Positions 44,364 through 52,638 of a stretch of DNA of 64,000 nt are shown here, piece by piece. Every line of letters begins with the position of its first letter. The first letter of the stretch is position 1. The notes under the pieces are model-generated. The model searched no databases. It was not told the DNA's origin and saw only the letters and a list, made by a program, of their open reading frames with translations. The position numbers and the translations under genes are program-made. The DNA comes from JANQNX01 sp965601665 (GTDB lineage Bacteria > Pseudomonadota > Gammaproteobacteria > Eutrophobiales > Eutrophobiaceae): assembly GCA_965601665.1 (NCBI GenBank), contig OZ271833.1, forward strand, positions 1,178,001-1,242,000, written 5' to 3'.

Positions 44364-45071
44364 ATGATCAATAAGACGTTAAGCGAACTGGCGGAAGATT
44401 TTGCCAAGGGCGATATCGATGCCACGACATATCGCAAAAACCGTTGCGCACTGTTACAAGGCATTGTCGCGGGACAGATACCCGTACACCCGATTGACTA
44501 CCTGCCGCCCATAGAGGTCGAGGAAGAAGCCGCCGTTACTCAACCCATGGCAAGGGAGACAACCCAGATACTGGGAGAATCGGTGCCCCGTGGCAACCTG
44601 TCTGGATCAATTTCGGAGCCGACGGTTACGGCAGAAGAGAAATCGTTTCCTGCACTGTTTATCGCCGTAAGTATCGGCATCGTAGTCCTGTTAATCATTG
44701 CAGTGGTGTTGTTCTACCCGGAACCGCCTGCTGTTACCTCACAGCAAACCGATACAACGGTGGCAGCGACCGATCCTGAATTGAGCAAACCTGGTGAAAC
44801 GCTAATCACCCGTTTTCTTGAACAAAACACTTGGAACAAGGAAAGCCTGGATGGCTTTCAGCAAGAGTGGCGTCAACTCACCTTTGATCAAATCAACGCC
44901 GTTAGCAGTACCAAACGTATGCAGCGATTCAGTAGTGCGATTTACAAGCAGTTTATGGAAGCAAAAGCGCTAGCTGCCATAGACAGCGAGCAAGCCATTG
45001 CAAAACAGCAAATGCTACTCGATTTTACCCGTCAGATTGGAATTTACGACAGCCGAATGACGATTGAATAG
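44364..45071 (+). CDS. one-TM protein of the kinase operon, function unknown
   Basis: 235 aa. Residues 1-35 (TLSELAEDFAKGDIDATTYR) resemble the short helical start of the neighbouring kinase and SHOCT-like modules. A cytoplasmic linker carries ARETTQILGE (T66/T67), reminiscent of the ETTS phospho-switch of mycobacterial GarA. A TM helix spans about 95-118 (LFIAVSIGIVVLLIIAVVLF), followed by a helical domain of about 100 residues. It begins 8 bp after the kinase stop. I recognise no family; a phosphorylated ligand for the FHA-cyclase is a testable guess. Confidence 0.6.
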   Translation: MINKTLSELAEDFAKGDIDATTYRKNRCALLQGIVAGQIPVHPIDYLPPIEVEEEAAVTQPMARETTQILGESVPRGNLSGSISEPTVTAEEKSFPALFIAVSIGIVVLLIIAVVLFYPEPPAVTSQQTDTTVAATDPELSKPGETLITRFLEQNTWNKESLDGFQQEWRQLTFDQINAVSSTKRMQRFSSAIYKQFMEAKALAAIDSEQAIAKQQMLLDFTRQIGIYDSRMTIE

Positions 45072-45078
45072 CGTTGCA

Positions 45079-45795
45079 CTATTCGTCAAATGGGAAGTCG
45101 TCGACTTCTCCATCATTAATCTGAACCTTGCGCCGCTCAAAGAAAGCATTCTTCAGAAATTCATATTCATCAACCGCCGCTTCACCAATGACGTCTCGCG
45201 CACTGAGTAAATCTGACTTGATGTCGACAGCATTGAGCGCGAACAAGCCTAAAGTCACTGATTCATTGTCGATGTAGGTCACCGGGTTCATAAAGATATC
45301 CGCAGCAAGGCCCGTCGCGTCCCTGACCGAGGAAGGACCGAGTAAAGGTAGCACGACATAAGGCCCTGAGCCGACTCCCCAGTGAGCCAGGGTTTGTCCA
45401 AAATCTTCTTCTCCCGGCGGAATGTTATTGCCAACGACGTCATTAAAACCAAGCAAGCCCAGGCTCGAGTTAATCATAAAACGGGAAAGATCGTTAACAG
45501 CCTTATCCAACTTGAGTTGTAACAGATCGTTGGCAATGGCTGGTACCTGGCCCAGGTTAGCAAAAAAATTCGTGATGCCGTTATCAATAAAATCCGGCGT
45601 GATAAAGTTGTAAAAATTAGCAATATGGTTGAGTAAATATTTGTCTGCCGCGTTGTTAAAGGAATAAACACCACGGTTAAACCCTTCCCATGGATCGCGC
45701 TCGTCCAGTGTGCCGGTCGTGGCGCATCCTGATAGAGAGATCAACATTGCCGACAGCAGCAACAGGCGGACACAACATACTAATTGTTTGAACAT
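45079..45795 (-). CDS. mlaA: MlaA (VacJ) family outer-membrane lipoprotein
   Basis: 238 aa. A lipoprotein signal peptide ends in the lipobox LSGC. The signature DPWEGFNRGVYSFNNAADKY follows, then PPGEEDFGQTLAHWGVGSGP and YVVLPLLGPSSVRDATGLAAD, all diagnostic of MlaA. It removes mislocalised phospholipid from the outer leaflet of the outer membrane with the Mla pathway. It stands alone here, converging with the kinase operon (7 bp between stops) and diverging from ubiG. The other mla genes are not in the window. Confidence 0.95.
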   Translation of the reverse strand: MFKQLVCCVRLLLLSAMLISLSGCATTGTLDERDPWEGFNRGVYSFNNAADKYLLNHIANFYNFITPDFIDNGITNFFANLGQVPAIANDLLQLKLDKAVNDLSRFMINSSLGLLGFNDVVGNNIPPGEEDFGQTLAHWGVGSGPYVVLPLLGPSSVRDATGLAADIFMNPVTYIDNESVTLGLFALNAVDIKSDLLSARDVIGEAAVDEYEFLKNAFFERRKVQINDGEVDDFPFDE

Positions 45796-46001
45796 AGATA
45801 TCCCTGTTATTTATTGATTATTGTTATGGAGCAACGGCAAAAAGATTACACTAGCGACTTTGTAAAATCCATTGTGGTATATAAGCGCGTTTATTACATT
45901 ACGCTGGATGTTGATCAATAGTATTTTTATTTATTTTATTCAGTAATTTGTTGATAGAAGCTAAACTATTTCATTAGTATTGATTACATGATATTTGCCT
46001 T

Positions 46002-46700
46002 ATGTCGTTAAACCTTGATCAAAATGAACTGGAAAAATTTTCCAGCCGCGCCGATGCCTGGTGGGACCCGGAGGGAGAATTTAAAACGCTACACGATATA
46101 AACCCTGTGCGTCTCGGCTATATCGAAGCATGCTGCCCATTGGCAAGCATAAAGGTGCTGGATGTTGGTTGCGGCGGCGGTCTGCTGGCAGAAGCAATGG
46201 CCTCTCGCGGCGCGATCGTTAGTGCGATTGATGCGAGCAACGAAAACATTAACTGTGCCAGCCAACACGCGCGGCAGAGTGAGTTAAACATTCATTACCA
46301 GCGTGCAACAGCTGAAGAGCTCGCGTCGACACATCAAGGGGAATTTGATCTTGTCACCTGTATGGAATTACTCGAACATGTGCCGGATCCGCATTCACTC
46401 ATTCATGCATGCTCAAAACTGGTTAGGCCTGGCGGTCATGTCATCTTTTCTACACTGAATCGCCATCCAAAGGCCTACCTGATGGCAGTGATGGGTGCAG
46501 AATATGTTCTAAACCTGTTACCGAAAGGGACTCACGATTACAAAAAGTTTATACAACCGTCAGAGCTGGTGCGATGGTGTCGGCAAAATGGCCTTGGCTT
46601 GAATGATTTACGTGGTCTGAGTTACAACCCCCTGCTAAAACGTTGCAGTCTTATCAGTAAGCCCGATATCAATTACTTGCTTGATACAATCGCTGAATAA
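46002..46700 (+). CDS. ubiG: ubiquinone biosynthesis O-methyltransferase
   Basis: 232 aa. It starts with the UbiG-type segment ELEKFSSRADAWWDPEGEFK, followed by LHDINPVRLGYIEACC. SAM motif I is VLDVGCGGGLLAEAMA, then TCMELLEHVPDPHSLIHACS and GTHDYKKFIQPSEL. It carries out both O-methylations in ubiquinone synthesis at the membrane surface. gph follows after 8 bp, the arrangement common in gammaproteobacteria. Confidence 0.96.
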   Translation: MSLNLDQNELEKFSSRADAWWDPEGEFKTLHDINPVRLGYIEACCPLASIKVLDVGCGGGLLAEAMASRGAIVSAIDASNENINCASQHARQSELNIHYQRATAEELASTHQGEFDLVTCMELLEHVPDPHSLIHACSKLVRPGGHVIFSTLNRHPKAYLMAVMGAEYVLNLLPKGTHDYKKFIQPSELVRWCRQNGLGLNDLRGLSYNPLLKRCSLISKPDINYLLDTIAE

Positions 46701-46708
46701 TCTCCATT

Positions 46709-47368
46709 ATGATTAAACATGTATTGTTTGACCTTGATGGCACACTCGCGGATACCGCGCCGGACCTTGCATATGCCTTGAATGCCGTACGACAGGCTCA
46801 TGGTATGGCGCCACTCCCTTTGGACAGCATTCGCCCCGTTATCTCGCTGGGTGGACCTGCCATGATTAAACTCGCATTCGATCTGAAAGAAGAAGACGAG
46901 GGATTTGCCACTATTCGAGACGAATTTCTGAATATCTACAGGGAGAATATTGCGATTGATTCTGCCCTGTTTGACGGCATGGAGACCGTGCTCAACCTGC
47001 TCGATAAAGGCAACATTAGCTGGGGCATCGTTACTAACAAGATGACATGGCTTACCCTGCCCTTGTTGAAAGCATTGCAATTGGATAAGCGAACAAACTG
47101 TATAGTGTGTGGTGACACCACCGAGTTTCGCAAACCACATCCGCAACCGGTAACACACGCGTGCGGTTTACTTGGAGCAGAACCTGAACAAACGGTTTAC
47201 ATCGGTGATGCCGAACGGGATATCGAGTCCGGCAGAAGGGCCGGTACAAAAACCGTCGTCGCATTATATGGTTATATAGAAAAAGACTCTGATCCAGAAC
47301 AATGGCAAGCCAGCGCGATGGTTCACAATCCCCTGGAAATCAATGACATCATCGACCAGCTCTGTTGA
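46709..47368 (+). CDS. gph: phosphoglycolate phosphatase (HAD family)
   Basis: 219 aa. The HAD nucleophile motif is VLFDLDGTLADTAPDLA. Motif II is in WGIVTNKM, and motifs III/IV in CGDTTEFRKPHPQPV and VYIGDAERDIESGRRAG. It hydrolyses 2-phosphoglycolate, or in some relatives N-acetylmuramate-6-phosphate. The neighbouring ubiG favours gph. Its last 26 bp overlap the next gene. Confidence 0.88.
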   Translation: MIKHVLFDLDGTLADTAPDLAYALNAVRQAHGMAPLPLDSIRPVISLGGPAMIKLAFDLKEEDEGFATIRDEFLNIYRENIAIDSALFDGMETVLNLLDKGNISWGIVTNKMTWLTLPLLKALQLDKRTNCIVCGDTTEFRKPHPQPVTHACGLLGAEPEQTVYIGDAERDIESGRRAGTKTVVALYGYIEKDSDPEQWQASAMVHNPLEINDIIDQLC

Positions 47369-48194
47369 GCAAAACAGTCCCCGGCAATACTGTGTCGATA
47401 AGGCCCTGCCGGATGGATCGAACCTCTATTACGCGGTGTTTTTCACCAGGGACAGCAACAAGGCGGCAGTGATTGGTTTACATGCCTTACTACAGGAACT
47501 GTATGACGTTCTGCTTGAGTGTTCAGACCCGGGCATTGCGAGAATTAAATTTCGCTGGTGGCAGGAAGAGCTTGATCGACTCGGTGCTGAAGAGGCCCGC
47601 CATCCCGTTAGTCGCTACTTGCAGGCAAATATCAGCATTCCGGATATAGCGTTAGCGTTATTGCAGGAAAGCATAACCGGGTTTGAACAGCTCCTGATGC
47701 ATGCGCAACCAGTCAGCATCAGCGACAGCCTGGCGCTGTTTGAACATGCGGCCAGCCCAATCTGGCGCGCTGGTGCATTAATAAATGGTGTTTCCAATAG
47801 CAACATACTGGCAAACGTCTCGGCTTCTGCCGCGGCTTATTACTGTATGCAGTCCCTGCAATACCCGGGAACATTCATGACTGAAGCCAACTGCATCGTG
47901 CCCACTGAAGTAGCAGACTGGTCAACAATCAGCCAATCAATCGCAAACGCGGACAATCCCGGAGCATTCACCATCCTGCTGTCGGCACTGCTGGAACAAC
48001 TTGACCAGGCATACCAGTCTGCAGAACCGGAGGAGAAACGAAGCTGCAAACAGGATCTGCTGCTGAATCGACTCGCGCACGCGACGGGCAAAGAAATTCT
48101 GAAATCAGGCTGTCAATTGTTGACTATGCGCGTCAGCCTGACCCCGATACGCAAACTGCTTATTGCTGGCTGGCATAACCTGCTCCTACGTTGA
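47343..48194 (+). CDS. squalene/phytoene synthase family protein
   Basis: 283 aa. The pattern YYAVFFTRDSNKAAVIGLHA, LYDVLLECSDPGIARIKFRW and WQEELDRL matches the all-alpha squalene/phytoene synthase fold, closest to the NDUFAF6-like branch. The aspartate-rich motifs of active prenyl synthases (DxxxD) are not clearly preserved, so catalytic activity is doubtful. It overlaps gph by 26 bp and no other isoprenoid or hopanoid genes are near. It ends 5 bp before the convergent ygfX-like gene. Confidence 0.75.
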   Translation: MTSSTSSVEQNSPRQYCVDKALPDGSNLYYAVFFTRDSNKAAVIGLHALLQELYDVLLECSDPGIARIKFRWWQEELDRLGAEEARHPVSRYLQANISIPDIALALLQESITGFEQLLMHAQPVSISDSLALFEHAASPIWRAGALINGVSNSNILANVSASAAAYYCMQSLQYPGTFMTEANCIVPTEVADWSTISQSIANADNPGAFTILLSALLEQLDQAYQSAEPEEKRSCKQDLLLNRLAHATGKEILKSGCQLLTMRVSLTPIRKLLIAGWHNLLLR

Positions 48195-48199
48195 CCACA

Positions 48200-48652
48200 C
48201 TATGTGCCCAACCTGTGCAGGATTCTTGTGCGCAAGTGACGGAATTCAGTCCGGTTTGTCGTACTCTCGGTCAATAACAGAAAATAACTTGTCTTGCCCT
48301 GTTTCAGCTCGAGAATTGTCAGCCAGGGCTGGACAAATTGACGTTCGCCAAACATTGCTGTGCTCGTCTCGCCATTGGCCATCCTGATTTGCCATTCATC
48401 GTTTGCATGCAGTACTGCCTCGTCCATGACAGTGGCGGTCTTGACGAGGCGTCCAAAAAAAATATGATACGCGAGGCTTAGCGCAACGCCTGCAGAAAGC
48501 GAAACCTTGAAGTAGACGGGTATTGACGTTGACCAGGGCAAATAGATGGCCGGCAGATGAATGATGGCCAGCATAACGTACAGTTCAGTCGGAACGCTGG
48601 GAAACAGGCGTAGAGGTCGCAAAAAAGCATTGTTGGCAGTGTCCATGAACAT
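48200..48652 (-). CDS. YgfX/CptA-like membrane protein
   Basis: 150 aa with two N-terminal membrane helices (about 22-40, LYVMLAIIHLPAIYLPW, and 45-65, YFKVSLSAGVALSLAYHIFF), followed by a soluble domain with DEWQIRMANGETSTAMF and a late basic stretch FRHLRTRILHRL. This is the YgfX (DUF1434) layout. In E. coli ygfX pairs with sdhE (ygfY); here sdhE lies at 52390, across the sdh operon, in agreement. It diverges from the SDHAF4 gene. An alternative start is at residue 3. Confidence 0.65.
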   Translation of the reverse strand: MFMDTANNAFLRPLRLFPSVPTELYVMLAIIHLPAIYLPWSTSIPVYFKVSLSAGVALSLAYHIFFGRLVKTATVMDEAVLHANDEWQIRMANGETSTAMFGERQFVQPWLTILELKQGKTSYFLLLTESTTNRTEFRHLRTRILHRLGT

Positions 48653-48773
48653 CCTGTGTGAATCTTGAATTCCATTTCGCTAAAAAAGATACTAATTCTT
48701 TTTTAGGGCAAAATGTGCAATTATTAGCCGTTTCGCGCAACAGATTCATATATAAGACGATTTTCACTATTTA

Positions 48774-48923
48774 ATGGATAAGAAAAAGACTTCCACGCCG
48801 GAATCGACGACGAAAAAAGCCAGTCCGGTACAAAGCAAAACCAAAGAGATTGGTGGTCCCAAGGGGCTTGAGCCAACACGCTATGGCGACTGGGAAAAGA
48901 AAGGTCGCTGCATAGACTTTTAG
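48774..48923 (+). CDS. SDHAF4-type succinate dehydrogenase assembly factor (DUF1674)
   Basis: 49 aa. After a lysine/threonine-rich start the C-terminal half reads EIGGPKGLEPTRYGDWEKKG and ends RCIDF, the conserved DUF1674/SDHAF4 signature. In eukaryotes SDHAF4 binds flavinylated SdhA and helps assemble the complex. It is the first frame of the sdh block, 54 bp ahead of the sdhC start chosen here. Family members are best known from alphaproteobacteria and mitochondria. The same locus also encodes the other flavinylation factor, SdhE. Confidence 0.85.
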   Translation: MDKKKTSTPESTTKKASPVQSKTKEIGGPKGLEPTRYGDWEKKGRCIDF

Positions 48924-48977
48924 TATTTAACGATTTCAGGCCCGTATTTTGGGCCAATAACCATGAGGAATACGATT

Positions 48978-49361
48978 ATGGATTCGGTCAAACGTCCGTT
49001 ATCGCCCCATTTACAGGTATATAAGCCCCAATTAACGTCAGTGCTGTCGATTACACATCGTGCTACAGGTATATTTTTAAGTCTAGGTGCCCTGTTTTTC
49101 AGCTGCTGGCTGGTAGGTCTGGCCAATGGCGCAGAAACCTTCGCAAACCTGAACACTCATATCAACGCCTGGTACGGTCAAATAATGCTGCTGGCGTTAG
49201 TCTTTTCATTATTTTATCACCTGTCCAACGGCGTGCGTCACCTGTTCTGGGATGCGGGCTATGGTTTACAGATTGAGACAACATATAAAACAGGTTATGC
49301 GGTCATCGCTTCCGCACTGGCCTTGACACTGATCGCATTTATATTCGGAGGTGGCGCATGA
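48978..49361 (+). CDS. sdhC: succinate dehydrogenase cytochrome b556 subunit
   Basis: 127 aa from ATG 48978, chosen because GAGGAA (48965-48970) lies 7 nt before it; an ATG at 48963 would contain that site. The start RPLSPHLQVYKPQLTSVLSI and ITHRATGIFLSLG (quinone/heme region) are typical. There are three membrane helices, and the heme ligand histidine is in LFYHLSNGVRHLFWD. It anchors SdhAB to the inner membrane with SdhD. Its end overlaps sdhD by 4 bp. Confidence 0.95.
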   Translation: MDSVKRPLSPHLQVYKPQLTSVLSITHRATGIFLSLGALFFSCWLVGLANGAETFANLNTHINAWYGQIMLLALVFSLFYHLSNGVRHLFWDAGYGLQIETTYKTGYAVIASALALTLIAFIFGGGA

Positions 49362-49738
49362 GCTTGCAAACACCGCTTGCCCGCGCCCGCGGTCTTGGCG
49401 CATCTAAAGAAGGACTGCATCACTGGACGGCACAACGCCTGACCGCGATTCTGCTTGTTCCATTAACACTATGGTTTGTGTTTTCACTGGTATCGGTTAC
49501 CGGCGCAGACTACGCCACGGTTTCTGCGTGGTTGAGGCAGCCTGTCAATGCTGTATTGGTACTGTTATTTGTGTTGGCACTTTATTACCACGCTGCACTG
49601 GGTGTGCAGGTAGTGATCGAAGATTATATCGACAGCAAGTGGCAGAAAGTTGGCAGTTTGATTCTGGTCAAGTTCCTGGCCTTATTTGCAGGACTGGCGT
49701 CTGTACTGGCGGTTATTAAAGTTTATTTGGGATTGTAA
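49358..49738 (+). CDS. sdhD: succinate dehydrogenase membrane anchor subunit
   Basis: 126 aa. RARGLGASKEGLHHWTAQRL is the conserved start, with three membrane helices after it. The heme ligand region is LYYHAALGVQVVIEDYI. The ATG overlaps the sdhC stop (ATGA). sdhA follows after 6 bp. Confidence 0.95.
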   Translation: MSLQTPLARARGLGASKEGLHHWTAQRLTAILLVPLTLWFVFSLVSVTGADYATVSAWLRQPVNAVLVLLFVLALYYHAALGVQVVIEDYIDSKWQKVGSLILVKFLALFAGLASVLAVIKVYLGL

Positions 49739-49744
49739 TGAAGC

Positions 49745-51529
49745 ATGTCTGAAGCATACGAAATTATCGAACATAAATACGACATTGTTGTCGTTGGTGC
49801 CGGCGGTTCCGGTCTGCGTGCCACGTTTGGCATGGCCGCCAAGGGACTCAAGACTGCGTGCCTGACCAAGGTTTTTCCTACACGTAGTCACACGGTAGCA
49901 GCACAGGGTGGCATGAGTGCGGCACTTGGCAACATGGGGCCTGATGACTGGCGCTGGCACATGTATGACACGATCAAAGGCTCAGACTGGCTCGGTGACC
50001 AGGATGCCATTGAATACATGTGTCGTGAGGCCATCCCTGCCGTGATTGAGCTCGAACACCAGGGCGTTCCGTTTTCGCGTACAGAGGCTGGAAAAATTTA
50101 TCAGCGCCCGTTTGGCGGCATGACCACAAATTACGGTGAAGGTACTGCACAACGTACCTGCGCGGCAGCTGACAGGACCGGCCATGCGATATTGCATACG
50201 CTTTACCAACAATCATTGAAACACGAGGCCGAGTTTTTCATCGAATATTTTGCACTCGACCTGATCATGGATGATGGCGTTTGCCGTGGTGTTATGGCCA
50301 TCAATATGGAAGATGGTGTTATTCATCGTTTCCGCGCGCACCAGGTTGTGCTGGCAACAGGTGGATTTGGTCGTTCTTATTTTTCTGCCACATCGGCACA
50401 CACGTGTACCGGTGATGGTAACGGCATGGTATTACGTGCCGGCCTGCCGCTGCAGGATATGGAATTTACCCAGTTCCACCCTACCGGCATCTACGGCTCT
50501 GGTTGTTTAATCACCGAGGGTGTACGCGGCGAAGGCGGTTACCTTACCAACTCGGAGGGTGAACGATTCATGGAACGTTACGCACCTTCTGCAAAAGACC
50601 TGGCATCACGCGATGTGGTCAGTCGTTCCATGACCATGGAAATTCGTGAAGGTCGCGGCGTGGGTGAGCACAAGGATCATATTCACCTTCACCTGGAACA
50701 CCTTGGACCTGCCGTTATTAATGAGCGCCTGCCCGGCATTGCCGAGTCCGCAGAGATTTTTGCCGGTGTTGACGTCACCAAGGAGCCGATTCCGGTGATT
50801 CCTACCGTGCATTACAACATGGGCGGTATCCAGACCAACTATCATGGTCAGGTAGTGAACATGAAAGACGGCGATCCGGATGCAGTGGTTGAAGGACTCA
50901 TGTCCATCGGTGAGGCCGCCTGTGTCTCGGTACACGGCGCCAACCGACTCGGCTCAAATTCGCTGCTTGATTTAATCGTTTTTGGTCGCGCGGCAGCGAA
51001 CTTCTGTTCAGAAAATATGAAACCGGGCGCGCCACACAAGGCACTGGCTAATGCCGGTGACGAGGCGGTCGATCGACTCGACAAGATTCGCTACAACAAG
51101 GGTTCTACGCCAACGTCTAAAATCCGCGATAATATGCAGCGCACTATGCAGAACGATGCGGCCGTATTCCGTACCGGTGAAACATTGAAGGAAGGCATTA
51201 GCAAGATGGCTGAGATCTGGGAGTCCTACAAAGATGTCAAAATCGATGACAAAGGACTGGTCTGGAACACGGACCTGATTGAAACGCTGGAACTGGAGAA
51301 CCTGCTTGGCAGCGCCATCGTCAGTATACATTCGGCCAGCAACCGCGAAGAGAGCCGCGGTGCCCACGCTCGCGAGGACTTTCCGGAACGCGATGACGAG
51401 AACTGGATGAAACACACGCTGGCAATGCTATCAGACAGTGGTGACGTCAGCTTTGAGTATCGACCTGTTCACATGTATACGTTGACGGACGAAGTAGATG
51501 TCTTCCCGCCGAAAAAACGTGTTTACTAA
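49745..51529 (+). CDS. sdhA: succinate dehydrogenase flavoprotein subunit
   Basis: 594 aa, full length. The FAD-binding start is IVVVGAGGSGLRATFGMA. The covalent flavin histidine (near residue 49) is in TRSHTVAAQGGMSAALG. Active-site blocks HPTGIYGSGCLITEGVRGEG and MGGIQTNYHGQV, and the arginine in REESRGAHAREDFPERDDEN, are present. It oxidises succinate to fumarate in the TCA cycle and respiratory chain. Confidence 0.97.
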   Translation: MSEAYEIIEHKYDIVVVGAGGSGLRATFGMAAKGLKTACLTKVFPTRSHTVAAQGGMSAALGNMGPDDWRWHMYDTIKGSDWLGDQDAIEYMCREAIPAVIELEHQGVPFSRTEAGKIYQRPFGGMTTNYGEGTAQRTCAAADRTGHAILHTLYQQSLKHEAEFFIEYFALDLIMDDGVCRGVMAINMEDGVIHRFRAHQVVLATGGFGRSYFSATSAHTCTGDGNGMVLRAGLPLQDMEFTQFHPTGIYGSGCLITEGVRGEGGYLTNSEGERFMERYAPSAKDLASRDVVSRSMTMEIREGRGVGEHKDHIHLHLEHLGPAVINERLPGIAESAEIFAGVDVTKEPIPVIPTVHYNMGGIQTNYHGQVVNMKDGDPDAVVEGLMSIGEAACVSVHGANRLGSNSLLDLIVFGRAAANFCSENMKPGAPHKALANAGDEAVDRLDKIRYNKGSTPTSKIRDNMQRTMQNDAAVFRTGETLKEGISKMAEIWESYKDVKIDDKGLVWNTDLIETLELENLLGSAIVSIHSASNREESRGAHAREDFPERDDENWMKHTLAMLSDSGDVSFEYRPVHMYTLTDEVDVFPPKKRVY

Positions 51530-51575
51530 TTTTTTGATCAAGAGAATTTGCATTTCACCATTATGGAGTTAAGCA

Positions 51576-52358
51576 ATGGCTGAATTTACATTACCGAAAA
51601 ATTCAAAAGTTAAAGAGGGCAATACATTTTCCAGTGCCAACGGTGCGACGCGTAAAAAAACATTTCGCATCTATCGCTGGGAGCCTGATAGTGGTGAAAA
51701 CCCGAGAGTCGATTCCTATGAGATCGATCTGGAGAAATGCGGGCCAATGGTGCTGGACGCCATCATTTATATCAAGAATGAAATCGATTCCACCCTGACT
51801 TTTCGTCGCTCTTGCCGCGAGGGAATCTGCGGTTCGTGTGCCATGAACATAGGTGGTACCAACACGCTGGCTTGCACCAAGGCTATTGATGATTTCAGTG
51901 GTGACATAGCTATATATCCTCTGCCACACATGCCGGTCATCAAGGATCTGGTGCCGGATCTGACGCACTTTTACGCGCAGTACGCTTCCATTAAGCCATG
52001 GATGCAAACGCAATCTCCGCCACCACCGGATGCTGAACGTTTGCAGTCAAAAGAAGAGCGCGCACTGCTTGATGGCCTGTACGAATGTATACTATGTGCC
52101 TGTTGCTCCACGAGTTGCCCAAGCTACTGGTGGAACAGTGACCGCTATCTGGGCCCTGCTATCCTGCTGCAGGCCTATCGCTGGATCATTGACAGCCGTG
52201 ATGAATATACCGGCGAACGCCTTGATGAGCTGGAAGATCCATTCAGGCTTTATCGTTGTCATACCATTATGAACTGTACGAACACCTGCCCAAAGGGCCT
52301 GAATCCGGCCAAGGCCATCGCCGAAATCAAGAAATTGATGGTGACCCGTACGGTTTAG
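51576..52358 (+). CDS. sdhB: succinate dehydrogenase iron-sulfur subunit
   Basis: 260 aa. The [2Fe-2S] ligands are in SCREGICGSCAMNIGG and the following LACTKAI (about residues 78-102). The [4Fe-4S] and [3Fe-4S] ligands are in CILCACCSTSCPSYWWN and CHTIMNCTNTCPKGLNP. The N-terminal ~25 residues before FRIYRWEPD are longer than in E. coli. A Shine-Dalgarno GGAG precedes the ATG. sdhE follows after a 31-bp gap. Confidence 0.97.
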   Translation: MAEFTLPKNSKVKEGNTFSSANGATRKKTFRIYRWEPDSGENPRVDSYEIDLEKCGPMVLDAIIYIKNEIDSTLTFRRSCREGICGSCAMNIGGTNTLACTKAIDDFSGDIAIYPLPHMPVIKDLVPDLTHFYAQYASIKPWMQTQSPPPPDAERLQSKEERALLDGLYECILCACCSTSCPSYWWNSDRYLGPAILLQAYRWIIDSRDEYTGERLDELEDPFRLYRCHTIMNCTNTCPKGLNPAKAIAEIKKLMVTRTV

Positions 52359-52389
52359 GTATGTGCCGCAGCCATCTATTGTGGCAACC

Positions 52390-52635
52390 ATGACTGCTAA
52401 ATCGCGTTTATTGTGGCGCTGCCGCCGAGGTATTCGGGAAATGGATATCGTATTCCAGGATTTCATTAGACAGGAATACGATCAGTTAAATGAACAGGAA
52501 AAGCTGGACCTCGATGCACTATTGAATGAGGCAGACCTCGATATTCTCAACTGGCTAATGGGTAAAGACGAGCCAACCACCGAGGCATTCAAACACCTTG
52601 TCCATCGAATTCGGGTCTCGCGCCAACCAGGCTAA
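52390..52635 (+). CDS. sdhE: FAD assembly factor SdhE
   Basis: 81 aa from ATG 52390, giving MTAKSRLLWRCRRGIREMD, the normal family start with the RGxxE motif. A GTG nine codons upstream is possible but unusual for the family. It continues with LNEQEKLDLDALLNEADLDI. SdhE promotes covalent attachment of FAD to SdhA. It sits directly behind sdhB and 3 bp ahead of ygfZ, as in the ygfXYZ neighbourhood of enterics. Confidence 0.93.
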   Translation: MTAKSRLLWRCRRGIREMDIVFQDFIRQEYDQLNEQEKLDLDALLNEADLDILNWLMGKDEPTTEAFKHLVHRIRVSRQPG

Positions 52636-52638
52636 TCC

